From NCBI RefSeq assembly GCF_042683685.1, contig NZ_JBHUOP010000002.1:620001-684000 (forward strand): a stretch of 64,000 nucleotides of DNA, in the 5' to 3' direction. Shown in pieces: positions 53,221 to 62,362 of the stretch. This stretch comes from Timonella corticicola (GTDB lineage Bacteria > Actinomycetota > Actinomycetes > Actinomycetales > Cellulomonadaceae). The position numbers and the translations under genes were made by a program. Numbering within the stretch: the first letter of the stretch is position 1; every line of letters starts with the position of its first letter. The notes below the pieces were generated by a model. It was given only the letters and a program-made list of their open reading frames with translations, made no database searches and had not been told where the DNA came from.

Positions 53221-54366
53221 TCAGAGTGACAGCGCTCGCTCGATGTCTTCGAGCAGATCCTCAACATCCTCGATGCCCACAGACAAACGGATAATGTTGT
53301 CGGGAACCTCAAGCGGGGTGCCCTTCACCGATGCGTGAGTCATCTCGGTTGGGTAACCGATCAGCGATTCCACGCCGCCCAAGGACTCGGCCAGCGTGAA
53401 CAGTTCAGTGCCCTCCGCGAGTTTCAGCGCTGCGGCGGCCCCACCCTTCAACGCGACGGACAGCATGCCACCAAAAGCACGCATCTGCCGCGCCGCGATC
53501 TCATGACCTGGGTGATCCGATAGCCCTGGGTAGTACACCCGCTCGATTGCGTCATGGTTCGCCAGATACTCGGCGATAGTCGCAGCATTTGAGGAGTGAC
53601 GCTCCATGCGCACGCCCAGTGTCTTGATTCCACGCACTGTCAGCCACGCATCGAACGGCCCGGAAACCGCGCCCGCGGAGTTCTGCAGGAATCCGATCTT
53701 CTCGGCCGCCTCATCGTCGCTCGTCACGATGGCTCCGCCCACCACATCCGAGTGTCCACCCAAATATTTGGTGGTCGAGTGCACGACGAAGTCGGCGCCG
53801 TGCGCGAGCGGCTGTTGGAGGTATGGGGAGGCGAAGGTATTGTCCACTACCGCGACCGCGCCGTGAGCGTGCGCAAGACTCGTTGCCGCCGCGATATCGA
53901 TGACGGTCATCAGCGGGTTCGTGGGGGTCTCGATCCACACCAACTGCGTGGGTGCGGCAACGAGCGCGGCCTCGAACGCCGCCAGATCAGACATGTCGAC
54001 GGGCACTACCTCGATGCCCCACTGCGCGTGGACCTTGTTGAAGAGTCGGTGCGTGCCACCGTAAACGTCATTGCTCATCACAATGCGGTGACCGGGACGT
54101 AGCAACGACCGGATGAGCGTGTCCTCCGCGGCGAGGCCGGACGCGAAGGAGAACGCGTACTCGCCACCCTCAATCGCTGCAAGGTTGTCCTGCAAGGCGG
54201 TGCGGCTCGGGTTTGCACTGCGCGAGTACTCGTATCCCCCGCGGAGTTTCCCAATGCCGTCTTGCGCATAGGTGGAGGTCTGGTAGATCGGCGGGATGAC
54301 CGCGCCCGTTGTTGGGTCCGGCGCTTGCCCTGCATGGATAGCCCGGGTGTTGAATCCTTGAGTCAT
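53221..54366 (-). CDS. metB: Cystathionine gamma-synthase (or gamma-lyase)
   Basis: A 381-residue PLP enzyme of the Cys/Met metabolism family, with YEYSRSANPSRTALQDNLAAIEGG, the SNDVYGGTHRLF loop, VDNTFASPYLQQPL and the PLP lysine in HSTTKYLGGHSDVVGG. The binding site AGGGAG lies nine bases before the ATG. It follows the cystathionine beta-synthase gene by 20 bases. That pairing would fit the homocysteine-to-cysteine transsulfuration route, in which case gamma-lyase activity is also likely; sequence alone does not separate the two. Confidence 0.9.
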   Translation of the reverse strand: MTQGFNTRAIHAGQAPDPTTGAVIPPIYQTSTYAQDGIGKLRGGYEYSRSANPSRTALQDNLAAIEGGEYAFSFASGLAAEDTLIRSLLRPGHRIVMSNDVYGGTHRLFNKVHAQWGIEVVPVDMSDLAAFEAALVAAPTQLVWIETPTNPLMTVIDIAAATSLAHAHGAVAVVDNTFASPYLQQPLAHGADFVVHSTTKYLGGHSDVVGGAIVTSDDEAAEKIGFLQNSAGAVSGPFDAWLTVRGIKTLGVRMERHSSNAATIAEYLANHDAIERVYYPGLSDHPGHEIAARQMRAFGGMLSVALKGGAAAALKLAEGTELFTLAESLGGVESLIGYPTEMTHASVKGTPLEVPDNIIRLSVGIEDVEDLLEDIERALSL

Positions 54367-54386
54367 GGTGTGTGCTCCCTGCGGGT

Positions 54387-55850
54387 CTAGTTCGGTTCGA
54401 GTGTGGTGGCTGTCCCTGAGGACAGGCTGTACGTGAGGAGATCGTGGCGGGTGAGGACTCCGACGGGATTCGCATCGTCGATGACAAGGAGCGCGTTGGC
54501 GTGGGCGAGTTTGTCCCGTGCTTCACGTAGGCACTGACCTGCTCCGATGAGCGGCAGTGGGTCAAGGCTCAACTGCGAGATCGGAGCGCGCGGAGTGGCC
54601 CTCTGCGAGAACAGCGCCTCAGTCAGGGTGTGCTCGTCGATGGCTCCGGCAACCTCCCCGATCACGACCGGTGGTTCCGCCTGCAACACCACGAGCTGGT
54701 CCACGCCGTGCCTGTTCATCTCCTCGATGGTCTCGCCGATCGTGGCTTCCTTGCGTACGTAGTAGATGCTGGAATCCTGCTTGGTGGCCATGATGTCCCG
54801 GACTCGTGCCTCGTGGCCTGGCTCATCCGGGCATTGCGAGGGCAGGAAGCCGTATGACTTCATCCATTCGTCGTTGAAGATCTTGCCAAGGTACCCACGC
54901 CCGCTGTCAGGGAGCAGCACCACGACCACGTCATCGGCGGTCAGGTTCTGCGCCGCCTTCAGCGCGCAGGCCACGGCGAGTCCCGACGAGCCTCCAAGTA
55001 GCAGCCCCTCCTCGCGTGCCAGTCTGCGGGTTATGTCGAAGGACTCGGCGTCTGTCGCGGACAGTATCTCATCGGGGATCGTGCGATCGTAGGCGTCCGG
55101 CCACATGTCCTCGCCAACGCCCTCAGTGAGATAGGGGCGTCCCGAACCGCCCGAGTAGATGGAACCCTCAGGGTCTGCGCCGATGACGCGTACCCGTCCC
55201 TCGGAGACCTCCTTGAGGTACCGCCCGGTGCCGGTGATGGTGCCCCCTGTTCCAACTCCAGCGACAAAGTGCGTGATCCTCCCTGCCGTGTCGGCCCAGA
55301 TCTCAGGGCCAGTCGTCGCATAGTGACTCGCTGGACCGTTGGGATTGGAATACTGGTCCGGCTTGAATGCCCCAGGGATTTCTCGGGCAAGCCGGTCAGA
55401 CACCGAATAGTAGGACTCCGGATCTTCCGGCGTCACCGACGTTGGCGTGACCACCACCTCCGCGCCATATGCTTTGAGCACATTGATCTTGTCGTCGCTG
55501 ACCTTGTCTGGACACACAAACACGCAACGATAACCACGCTGTTGCGCCACCAATGCCAGGCCCACACCCGTGTTCCCTGAGGTGGGTTCAACGATTGTGC
55601 CACCGGGCTTGAGGGACCCGTTCCGTTCGGCTGCATCGATGATTCGCTCAGCGATTCGATCCTTCGCCGATCCGCCTGGGTTCAGATACTCGACCTTCAC
55701 GAGAATCGTCGCTGCGATTCCCTCGGTGATGCGGTTGAGTTTGACCAATGGGGTGTTACCGATGAGGTCGAGAACGCTTGTGGCGTAGTGCATGCCGTCT
55801 GGCTGACTGAGTTTCAGGTGCTTGTTCACCTGTGGGTTGTTTGTGTCCAC
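54387..55850 (-). CDS. Cystathionine beta-synthase with CBS domain pair
   Basis: A ~487-residue enzyme: PLP domain (~20-330) with the lysine in NPGGSAKDRIAERII, EPTSGNTGVGLA, GVGTGGTITGTGRYLKE and GGSSGLAV, then two CBS modules (~350-480: VRDIMATKQDSSIYYVRKEATI and LTRHDLLTYSL). It condenses serine or O-acetylserine with homocysteine. Two starts are possible. The GTG used here has TAGAAT a few bases upstream and might start a leaderless mRNA; the ATG of MHYATSVLDL, 19 codons in, matches family N-termini better but has no good ribosome binding site. Confidence 0.9.
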   Translation of the reverse strand: MDTNNPQVNKHLKLSQPDGMHYATSVLDLIGNTPLVKLNRITEGIAATILVKVEYLNPGGSAKDRIAERIIDAAERNGSLKPGGTIVEPTSGNTGVGLALVAQQRGYRCVFVCPDKVSDDKINVLKAYGAEVVVTPTSVTPEDPESYYSVSDRLAREIPGAFKPDQYSNPNGPASHYATTGPEIWADTAGRITHFVAGVGTGGTITGTGRYLKEVSEGRVRVIGADPEGSIYSGGSGRPYLTEGVGEDMWPDAYDRTIPDEILSATDAESFDITRRLAREEGLLLGGSSGLAVACALKAAQNLTADDVVVVLLPDSGRGYLGKIFNDEWMKSYGFLPSQCPDEPGHEARVRDIMATKQDSSIYYVRKEATIGETIEEMNRHGVDQLVVLQAEPPVVIGEVAGAIDEHTLTEALFSQRATPRAPISQLSLDPLPLIGAGQCLREARDKLAHANALLVIDDANPVGVLTRHDLLTYSLSSGTATTLEPN

Positions 55851-56014
55851 TACAAGATTCTATGTGCCGCGGCTTCTCGCTGTTTGATCCAGCGCTTAGT
55901 TACCTCGGTCAGTTCCATGTAGGAAGCCCCTGCTTCGGGTCGTAAGGAACGCAGATACATGGCATGCTCTCAACAGGGAAGGTTCCTATCGAGGCTAGGG
56001 CAGGAGATAGACGG

Positions 56015-56278
56015 ATGGGCGAGTACAAGGATGTGGATCGAGTGCCGTTCACAGACGAAGACATCGAAGAATGGGCCGCCGAAGCAGAAACCTCAACAGG
56101 TTACACTGGCAAACACTTGGGCCTTCCCGTGGCCGGGGACCCTACCAGTGCTGACCCGCAAACACACACCATCGCACTTCACCTCGATACTGCCCGGCTC
56201 GCAAAACTGAATGAAGCAGCACAGAAACGCCACACCACTCCCTCGCAACTGATGCGCGAACTGATTGATGCCCTCTAA
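56015..56278 (+). CDS. CopG/RHH-like small protein, possible orphan antitoxin
   Basis: An 87-residue acidic protein: N-terminal segment (DVDRVPFTDEDIEEWAAEAETSTG) followed by a ribbon-helix-helix-like end (HTIALHLDTARLAKLNEAAQKRHTTPSQLMRELIDAL). The ATG follows GGAG by eight bases. The shape is that of a CopG-type antitoxin, but no toxin gene is adjacent: an IS3 remnant follows. It may have lost its partner or regulate something else. Confidence 0.75.
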   Translation: MGEYKDVDRVPFTDEDIEEWAAEAETSTGYTGKHLGLPVAGDPTSADPQTHTIALHLDTARLAKLNEAAQKRHTTPSQLMRELIDAL

Positions 56279-56395
56279 CGACCGGATTCAAACGGCGAAG
56301 AGTAAGAGATCCTTCCATCAACTGACTGGGTCTGCTGTGGATTTGGTTGATTCTTGTCCACGTCCCGTGAGGGGTGTGGGGGTTGAGAGAATCAG

Positions 56396-56674
56396 ATGAT
56401 GAAGTATTCAGATGAGTTCAAGCGTGATGCGGTCGCGTTGGTGAAGGCTGGGGCGACTCAGCGAGAGGTGTACCGAGATCTGGGTATCTCGAAATCAGCG
56501 CTCTCAAAATGGGTTGCTGATGCTGAACGGGCAGAACGTGGTCAGGTCAGGGGTCGCGAAAGCAAGGTGGAACACGCCGAAGTCTTTCGGGATGGGAAGC
56601 GTGAAGAACTTCCATCCTCCGGGAGACCTCGGCTCCTACCTGACTACCGACGCGTTCAACCGAGTACACCCTAG
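56396..56674 (+). pseudogene. IS3-type transposase OrfA fragment
   Basis: The first ~55 residues (MMKYSDEFKRDAVALVKAGATQREVYRDLGISKSALSKWV) are the helix-turn-helix start of an IS3/IS911-type OrfA. After RGQVRGRE the frame leaves the family, runs into unrelated codons and stops. No OrfB (DDE) follows. This is the 5' stub of an insertion sequence. Between its end and the next gene, other frames contain protein-like stretches (e.g. EPIKWFDVETRDTALPEEAN just ahead of and in frame with the arginase-like start), so more broken sequence is likely present. Confidence 0.8.
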
Positions 56675-56769
56675 CTTCCGATGAGCCGATAAAGTGGTTT
56701 GACGTTGAAACCCGTGATACCGCACTCCCAGAAGAGGCCAATAAACGCAGGAAGAAGGAAAGATATCTG

Positions 56770-57561
56770 ATGAGCCCCTACACATTCGCAGGTGCACCAT
56801 TTGCCGCCGAAGGGCAGGCCGACTATGGCGTCTTGGGTGCACCGTCTAACCTAGGTTCGACCACGCGAGGTGGGGCGATGGCAGAGGCTCCGCGTGCCAT
56901 TCGTCTGTCGTACGCGGCAGCAGCACCGGAAAACTTGATCGATCTAGGCGATGTAGAACCGGAGAAACGGAACCTAGAACACTACCTTGACCAGTTGACC
57001 AACGAAGTAAAAACGTGTCTGGAACAGATCAAGCAGACGTTGCTGGTTTTGGGCGGGGACGATTCAGTTTCCTATTCGGTTGTGCGTGCCGTATCCGAAT
57101 TCCACGAAGGGCCGGTCGATCTAGTGCACTTCGACGCGCATAAGGACGAACATCCAGACCTATCAATGGGTATCGATCATTCAAACTGGGTAACCGCGCT
57201 TAAGAATGGAAATTTGATCGTCTCGGACGTGGAGCGGCATGGGTACCGCATGGAATCAGAACAACCATCGCAAGACTTAGAGGAACAGGACCCAACACTG
57301 GTTGTGGACATGGCTGCACCACCCGTTGCGAGAGTCGTTGTGCTGGACATGGGAGCGATAGACCCCGCATTTGCACCGGGCGTAGCGGCACCCGAACCAT
57401 TCGGCCTAACACCTGTCTATGTTCTCGAAACTGTTTCGAAGATCGTCAAGGAAGGCAATGTTCGCGCCATCGTTTTGACAGAAGTTGATCCATCGCGCGA
57501 CATAAACGAACAGACAAGCCGCCTAGCGTTCAGGTTTTTGTATAACCTGATTACTCGCTAG
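56770..57561 (+). CDS. Arginase-superfamily protein with altered metal ligands
   Basis: A 263-residue ureohydrolase-fold protein: LGAPSNLGSTTRGGA, LGGDDSVSYSVV (arginases have GGDHS), VHFDAHKDEHPD (DAHxD intact) and VVLDMGAIDPAFAPG (arginases have DxDxxDP; here the middle Asp is Gly). Two of six usual manganese ligands thus differ. AAGGA lies nine bases before the ATG. Codon use is more AT-rich than the neighbours and an IS3 stub sits upstream, both pointing to horizontal arrival. It may be inactive, bind one metal, or act on a non-arginine substrate. Confidence 0.75.
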   Translation: MSPYTFAGAPFAAEGQADYGVLGAPSNLGSTTRGGAMAEAPRAIRLSYAAAAPENLIDLGDVEPEKRNLEHYLDQLTNEVKTCLEQIKQTLLVLGGDDSVSYSVVRAVSEFHEGPVDLVHFDAHKDEHPDLSMGIDHSNWVTALKNGNLIVSDVERHGYRMESEQPSQDLEEQDPTLVVDMAAPPVARVVVLDMGAIDPAFAPGVAAPEPFGLTPVYVLETVSKIVKEGNVRAIVLTEVDPSRDINEQTSRLAFRFLYNLITR

Positions 57562-57737
57562 AGTCATCCTCCAGCATAAAAATATGTGACTGAATGGGGC
57601 AACAATGGCCAAAATAAAGCGTGGAAAGACGGCGAAGTTTTAGCCGCAGGCGCGTCCCGGTGGAGGCCACAGCGCGTCAGCAATCATCACCTGTCATCCC
57701 AGATAGACCAACACTAAGGATCCGGATTCTCAGTACG

Positions 57738-58529
57738 CTATGCAGTGGCAAGCGGCGCGATCCAGGCCAGCGCATTGAACCCGGTCCACTCGAAAATGCA
57801 GACCCACACCATCCAGGTCGTCAGGATCGCAATGAGCACCTTTTCTCGGGTCGACCCAGATTTACCGAGAACCGGTGCGGAAATAGCTCCGTTGGCTTTC
57901 CAGACATCCGCGAGAATGGGTACTTTTCGCCACCATTTCGGTGATTTCAGAACGAGTGGCCAGAATATTGGAATTCCTCCCACGGTCAGGAAATCCCCGA
58001 CAAGGTGGGCCGCATAACCGACCGCGAGCGCAGCGGGGAACCACGCCCAGTTATCGGCCCCGTACAGCACGACGGTGAGGGCCAGCGCGATGCTCACGAT
58101 CCACAGCATGAGCCGACCCTCAACGAGTTCGAGCGCGCGGATCGCGAACGAGCACAGCAGTACCGAAGCGATGCCCGCACCAAGATAAAACGAGTTCCCC
58201 TGCCCCACTGGGATAGCGATGACCGCTGCGAGGTAAGCCCACGCCACGGCGATCACAAGCCCCAGCAGTGAGTGGGTTCCTTTACGGTGCCCACCCGAGA
58301 GTCGTTCGGTCACACGGGCCGCCCAGCCGGAGATGGGTGGAAGGGAGTGCGCGATCGTTCCGTTGCGGTGATCTATGTCAGGCAGGAGCGCTGCGCCTGC
58401 GGCGACGAGCATCCCGACGCCGAGCGCTGGACCGTCCACGCCGTCAACCACTCCGAGGGTTGTTGGCACGCTTGCTGCGATGAACAGCCACGCGGCAGCT
58501 CCGGTCACGGCGTGCGAAGGCCCCATCAT
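57738..58529 (-). CDS. YdjM/DUF457-like membrane metal-dependent hydrolase
   Basis: A 263-residue integral membrane protein with the family His/Asp motifs MMGPSHAVTGAAAW, LLPDIDHRNGTI, GGHRKGTHSLLG and HLVGDFLTVGGI, spread over about six hydrophobic segments. E. coli YdjM is a LexA-controlled member; activity is unknown. Monocistronic, divergent from nhaA. The ~175 bases between the arginase-like gene and this gene's stop hold nothing clear. Confidence 0.87.
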   Translation of the reverse strand: MMGPSHAVTGAAAWLFIAASVPTTLGVVDGVDGPALGVGMLVAAGAALLPDIDHRNGTIAHSLPPISGWAARVTERLSGGHRKGTHSLLGLVIAVAWAYLAAVIAIPVGQGNSFYLGAGIASVLLCSFAIRALELVEGRLMLWIVSIALALTVVLYGADNWAWFPAALAVGYAAHLVGDFLTVGGIPIFWPLVLKSPKWWRKVPILADVWKANGAISAPVLGKSGSTREKVLIAILTTWMVWVCIFEWTGFNALAWIAPLATA

Positions 58530-58589
58530 ATACGTGTTTACCTCAGTTCAATAAGGCACGGAGTGTCGTGGACCGCACCAGTATCAGTC

Positions 58590-58682
58590 CTTGTTGGTTA
58601 CGAATTACATCAGTTACGCTCCGGCAGGAACTTGCTACGCATCGTCCCTACGCTCCGCTGCACTACCTTGTCCGTAACAAGT
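58590..58682 (-). repeat. Dispersed structured repeat, copy E
   Basis: On the minus strand it starts CTTGTTACGGACAAGG and ends ATTCGTAACCAACAAG; ends pair as GTTACG/CGTAAC. Internal blocks GTGCAGC, GCGTAGGG and CCTGCCGGA are shared with other copies. It lies between the divergent YdjM-like and nhaA genes. Confidence 0.7.
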
Positions 58683-58761
58683 GTCGACTCAACAGTACGT
58701 GGCCCCTCCGACATTCCACGCAAACCGCCCAGGTAAGGCGCACTCACACGGCTCCACCTAG

Positions 58762-58822
58762 TTTGAGAGCGACCAGATCCGTACTCGCAAACAGTGAGGG
58801 TGCGGATCTGGTCACTCTCAAA
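58762..58822. repeat. 20-bp inverted repeat ahead of nhaA
   Basis: TTTGAGAGCGACCAGATCCG is matched by its reverse complement with one mismatch across 21 bases. A GAAAGAAGGAGG run follows. It could be a hairpin in the nhaA leader or the end of a transcript from upstream. Confidence 0.6.
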
Positions 58823-58957
58823 GAAAGAAGGAGGACGCAGGCAAGGTCACAGCGCCTCTACGCTGCGCGCGCAAAGCGGTGGGCGTAGAGTTGTCTGTTG
58901 GTGTGTCGGGAAGTCTGGTCGACGTTGACCGATGTCCCCTACCCAAAAGGACTTTTC

Positions 58958-60178
58958 ATGGACAAGCTCCGTCAGAAAATCGCGAGCGACACCTTCGCCG
59001 GCATGCTATTGGTTGGCGCTGCGTTACTGGCTCTCCTCATTGCAAATTCACCGTGGCGCGAGGCCTATCACGGGCTTGCGGACTTCCGCTTTGGTCCTGA
59101 GGCATTGCACCTGAATCTTTCGGTTGCGTCCTGGGCTGCGGACGGCTTGCTCGCCGTCTTCTTCTTTGTCATTGGGCTTGAACTCAAGCAGGAGATTGTC
59201 ACGGGTTCGTTGTCGCGGCCGCGTGAGGCTGCGGTTCCGATGATCGCCGCGGTCGGCGGCATGGTTGTTCCTGCGGCCCTGTTTGTCCTGTTCATCAATG
59301 TCCTCGGCGATCCGTCCGCGATCCATGGGTGGGCGATTCCCACCGCCACGGACATCGCCTTCGCAGTGGGTGTGCTCGCGCTGTTCGGCAAGGGCCTGCC
59401 TCGCGCCCTGCGTGTGTTCCTACTGACTCTCGCGGTCGTTGACGATCTTCTCGCGATCATCATCATCGCCGTTTTCTATTCGTCGAACCTCAACTTTGCG
59501 GCGCTGCTGGCGGCATTCGGCCTGGTTGGTCTGTTCGCGTATCTGACACGCACCCGCGGGGCAGGCTGGTGGATCTTCATCCCGGTTGGCGTGGTTGCGT
59601 GGGCGCTCATGCACGCCTCGGGCGTGCATGCCACGATCGCCGGCGTTCTGCTCGGGCTCGTGGTTCCGGCCCGCCAGATTTTCGACGAGTCCCGCGCCCG
59701 CGCTCACACGTACGCCGAGGTAATTACGCCGGTTTCGTCGGGCCTCGCAGTCCCAGTGTTTGCGTTCTTTGCCGCTGGTGTGACCGTTGTTGGAACGGGT
59801 TCGCTGAGCGATGTACTCGGGCAGGCGGTGTTCACTGCGGTGGCTGCCGGTTTGGTGTTGGGGAAGGTTATCGGGGTTCTCGGCACGACTGCCCTGGTCA
59901 CAAAGTTGACTCCACTGCGCTTGCCGCAGGGCATCGGCGTGCGCGACCTCCTGCCGGTTGGCCTGCTGTGCGGTATCGGGTTCACGGTGTCGCTGTTGAT
60001 CGCGGAGTTGTCCTTCCCTGACTCCGAGCACACAGCCGCCGCGAAACTCGCAATCCTCATCGGCTCGTTTGCAGCCGCTATCCTCGGAGCGATCATGCTG
60101 CGTCACGATGCTCGCCAGACTCGCACCCGCGACATGAACCTGGACGGCGTGGACGACGGTGACGTGGATTTGATGTAG
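58958..60178 (+). CDS. nhaA: Na+/H+ antiporter NhaA
   Basis: NhaA exchanges two protons for one sodium across the cell membrane, protecting against salt and alkali. The 406-residue protein has about twelve membrane segments, the transport motif WAIPTATDIAFAVGVLALFG, the ion-binding Asp pair in LAVVDDLLAIIIIAVFY, and PVSSGLAVPVFAFFAAGV and LLCGIGFTVSLLIAELSF. Start chosen at the ATG six bases after AAGGA. The PAP2 gene follows 38 bases later and is probably co-transcribed. Confidence 0.96.
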   Translation: MDKLRQKIASDTFAGMLLVGAALLALLIANSPWREAYHGLADFRFGPEALHLNLSVASWAADGLLAVFFFVIGLELKQEIVTGSLSRPREAAVPMIAAVGGMVVPAALFVLFINVLGDPSAIHGWAIPTATDIAFAVGVLALFGKGLPRALRVFLLTLAVVDDLLAIIIIAVFYSSNLNFAALLAAFGLVGLFAYLTRTRGAGWWIFIPVGVVAWALMHASGVHATIAGVLLGLVVPARQIFDESRARAHTYAEVITPVSSGLAVPVFAFFAAGVTVVGTGSLSDVLGQAVFTAVAAGLVLGKVIGVLGTTALVTKLTPLRLPQGIGVRDLLPVGLLCGIGFTVSLLIAELSFPDSEHTAAAKLAILIGSFAAAILGAIMLRHDARQTRTRDMNLDGVDDGDVDLM

Positions 60179-60216
60179 CGTTTCGCGTAAACGTCCCCAA
60201 CGATGGAGTCTTTTCC

Positions 60217-60996
60217 ATGAGCTCTGGCCCGCGCACACCGTCTGGCACCAACGACGCAGAGGGCTCAGGTTCCTCTCCGGCCCCTGAACGTAATCTGCAG
60301 CGTCTCATCAACGCGGTGCAGTACTTCGCGATCTTCGGCATCGTTGCGCTGTTGGCCTTCAACCGCGTCACGCACGACTACATCCAGAACATCGACAACA
60401 CGTGGCGCGGGTTCATCGGTGCGGCACCGGGGGACGCGAGTTACCAATGGTTTGTTCCCATGGCCCTGCAACACGGTTTCGACACGATCGGGGCCGTTGC
60501 AATCTGCCTTGTACTCATCATCGTGTGCCTCGTGTTCAAACGCTATTGGCACGCTCTGTTCGCAGGGTTGAGCCTCGCGCTGGTTGCCGGTGGGCTCGTG
60601 CAGGGCTTCAAGCACCTGTTCAACCGTGAGCGCCCGGCCGATGATCTGGAAAACGAGTTGTGGTCTTCTGTGTTTCCCGTTGATCATGGTTCGTTCCCCT
60701 CCGGGCACAGTGCGGCTGCCGCCGTGTTCGCGATCATGTTCCTCGTGCTCGTGCCATGGCAGTGGAAGCGACTACGCGCTGCGATTCCATACATTGGCGC
60801 TGCGCTGGTACTGGCAATGATGTGGCAGCGCACCCTCACCAACGCCCACTGGTTGAGCGATACCGTGGCTGGGGCAGCTTTGGGCCTTGGTGGCGCGCTC
60901 CTACTGTGGTGGTTCATGCAGCCGTGGCTCGATGCGGAACAGCGTGAGCACCTGCCTGCAGCCCTCGATGCACCTGAGTCCAGGGAACCGCAGTAA
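60217..60996 (+). CDS. PAP2 family membrane phosphatase
   Basis: A 259-residue protein with about five or six membrane segments and the three PAP2 motifs: KHLFNRERP, PSGHSAAA and RTLTNAHWLSDTVAG. The N-terminal ~25 residues are polar and Ser/Pro-rich. PAP2 enzymes dephosphorylate lipid pyrophosphates such as undecaprenyl pyrophosphate, or phosphatidic acid; which one is not evident. Downstream of nhaA on the same strand. Confidence 0.92.
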   Translation: MSSGPRTPSGTNDAEGSGSSPAPERNLQRLINAVQYFAIFGIVALLAFNRVTHDYIQNIDNTWRGFIGAAPGDASYQWFVPMALQHGFDTIGAVAICLVLIIVCLVFKRYWHALFAGLSLALVAGGLVQGFKHLFNRERPADDLENELWSSVFPVDHGSFPSGHSAAAAVFAIMFLVLVPWQWKRLRAAIPYIGAALVLAMMWQRTLTNAHWLSDTVAGAALGLGGALLLWWFMQPWLDAEQREHLPAALDAPESREPQ

Positions 60997-61126
60997 CCCG
61001 AGTCCACAGCCGCCAACAGCACTCACCCGGAATATTCACCGCCGTGCGAAGGTTCACCCCACGGCGTCGTTTTTCTATAATCCGCACTCGATCAGGTGAC
61101 AACTCAACACGTCAGAAGGAAACACC

Positions 61127-62242
61127 ATGAGTAAGTTGTTCTCCCCCATCACCCTGTCCGCTGCCGAGGGTACGGGCCTCACCCTGCGCAACCGAGCCTT
61201 TGTCGCTCCAATGTGTCAGTACTCCGCGGACGGTGAAGATGGCGTGGCAACCTCGTGGCACCTGCAGCATTACGGTTCGTTCGCGGCAGGTGGCTTCTCG
61301 CTCGTGGTGGTCGAGGCAACGGGCGTACTACCTGAGGGTCGAATCTCTCCGCGCTGCCTCGGCATCTACGATGAACCAACCGAAGCCGCACACGCACGCA
61401 TCGTCGAGATGGCACACGGACTCGGGGCAGCAGCCGGTCTACAGATAGGCCACGCAGGCGGCAAGGGTTCGACCTACCCCACCCTGCCCGGTTTCGATGC
61501 AGGAACGGTCCCGGTATCCGAGGGCGGTTGGGCGACATTCGGCCCCACGGACAAGGCCGTCTTCCCTGGCCTCGCCGATCCAATCGCACTTGACAGGGAA
61601 GGCATCGAACGTGTCATCGAGGGATTCGCAGATGCAGCCCGTCGTGCAGACCGCGCTGGATATGACGTGCTACAGATTCACGCCGCGCACGGATACCTCA
61701 TCCACCAGTTCCTCTCGCCCCTGACCAACACCCGCACCGACGAATATGGCGGAAGCGAGGAGAACCGCACCCGCCTGCTGCGCGAGGTCACCGCTGCCGT
61801 TCGTGAAGCCTGGCCGGCCCACAAGCCACTCGGCATCCGGGTCAGCGCAACCGACTGGGACGAGGCAGGCTGGACTGTTCAGGCCACCGCGACCATTGTG
61901 CGCACACTCGCCGAGGACCACGGCATCACCTGGGTTGACGTCTCCTCGGGCGGTCTCGTGGCCGGATCAAAGATTCCGGTCGGTCCGGGCTACCAGGTTC
62001 CGCTGGCCCTCGAACTCACGCAGGCGCTCGCGGACCTGGACGTTGCCGTGAGCGCTGTGGGACTCGTCGCCAATCCAGACCAGGCAGAAACCATCCTGGT
62101 CACCGGGCAGGCCCACGCAATCTCCATCGGACGTGCCGCGCTGGGCAATCCGCACTGGGCTTCGGCCGCAGCGGTGGCGCTGCGTGCCGCCACCCCAGAC
62201 GCACATATTCAACCGCAGTACTGGCGCGCGCACTGGTCATAA
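61127..62242 (+). CDS. Old yellow enzyme-type NADH:flavin oxidoreductase (YqjM-like)
   Basis: A 371-residue FMN enzyme that reduces activated double bonds with NAD(P)H. Visible features: RNRAFVAPMCQYSA with the Cys characteristic of the YqjM subgroup, LQIGHAGGKGS, the active-site HAAHG in DVLQIHAAHGYLIHQFLSP, TNTRTDEYGGSEENR, and the phosphate-binding end ISIGRAALGNPHW. Typical length. It ends before a gap of ~245 bases with a short repeat and a terminator shared with the convergent chitinase gene. Confidence 0.93.
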   Translation: MSKLFSPITLSAAEGTGLTLRNRAFVAPMCQYSADGEDGVATSWHLQHYGSFAAGGFSLVVVEATGVLPEGRISPRCLGIYDEPTEAAHARIVEMAHGLGAAAGLQIGHAGGKGSTYPTLPGFDAGTVPVSEGGWATFGPTDKAVFPGLADPIALDREGIERVIEGFADAARRADRAGYDVLQIHAAHGYLIHQFLSPLTNTRTDEYGGSEENRTRLLREVTAAVREAWPAHKPLGIRVSATDWDEAGWTVQATATIVRTLAEDHGITWVDVSSGGLVAGSKIPVGPGYQVPLALELTQALADLDVAVSAVGLVANPDQAETILVTGQAHAISIGRAALGNPHWASAAAVALRAATPDAHIQPQYWRAHWS

Positions 62243-62362
62243 AGATTGCCGACGATACGGCTGGCTCTGAGGTGTCGGCCTACGGCTAGGTGCTGCTAGC
62301 CAATCTCACCGCAGCATCGAAGGGTCGAAATTAGTCCACACCCCCAACTTTTTACTAGCCAA

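Noticed and set aside
57605..57643. 12-residue Lys/Arg-rich peptide (MAKIKRGKTAKF) after the arginase-like gene
   Set aside because: Attractive as a peptide substrate for an arginase-fold enzyme, but it is too short, has only a weak binding site, and nothing else of a peptide-modification locus is present.
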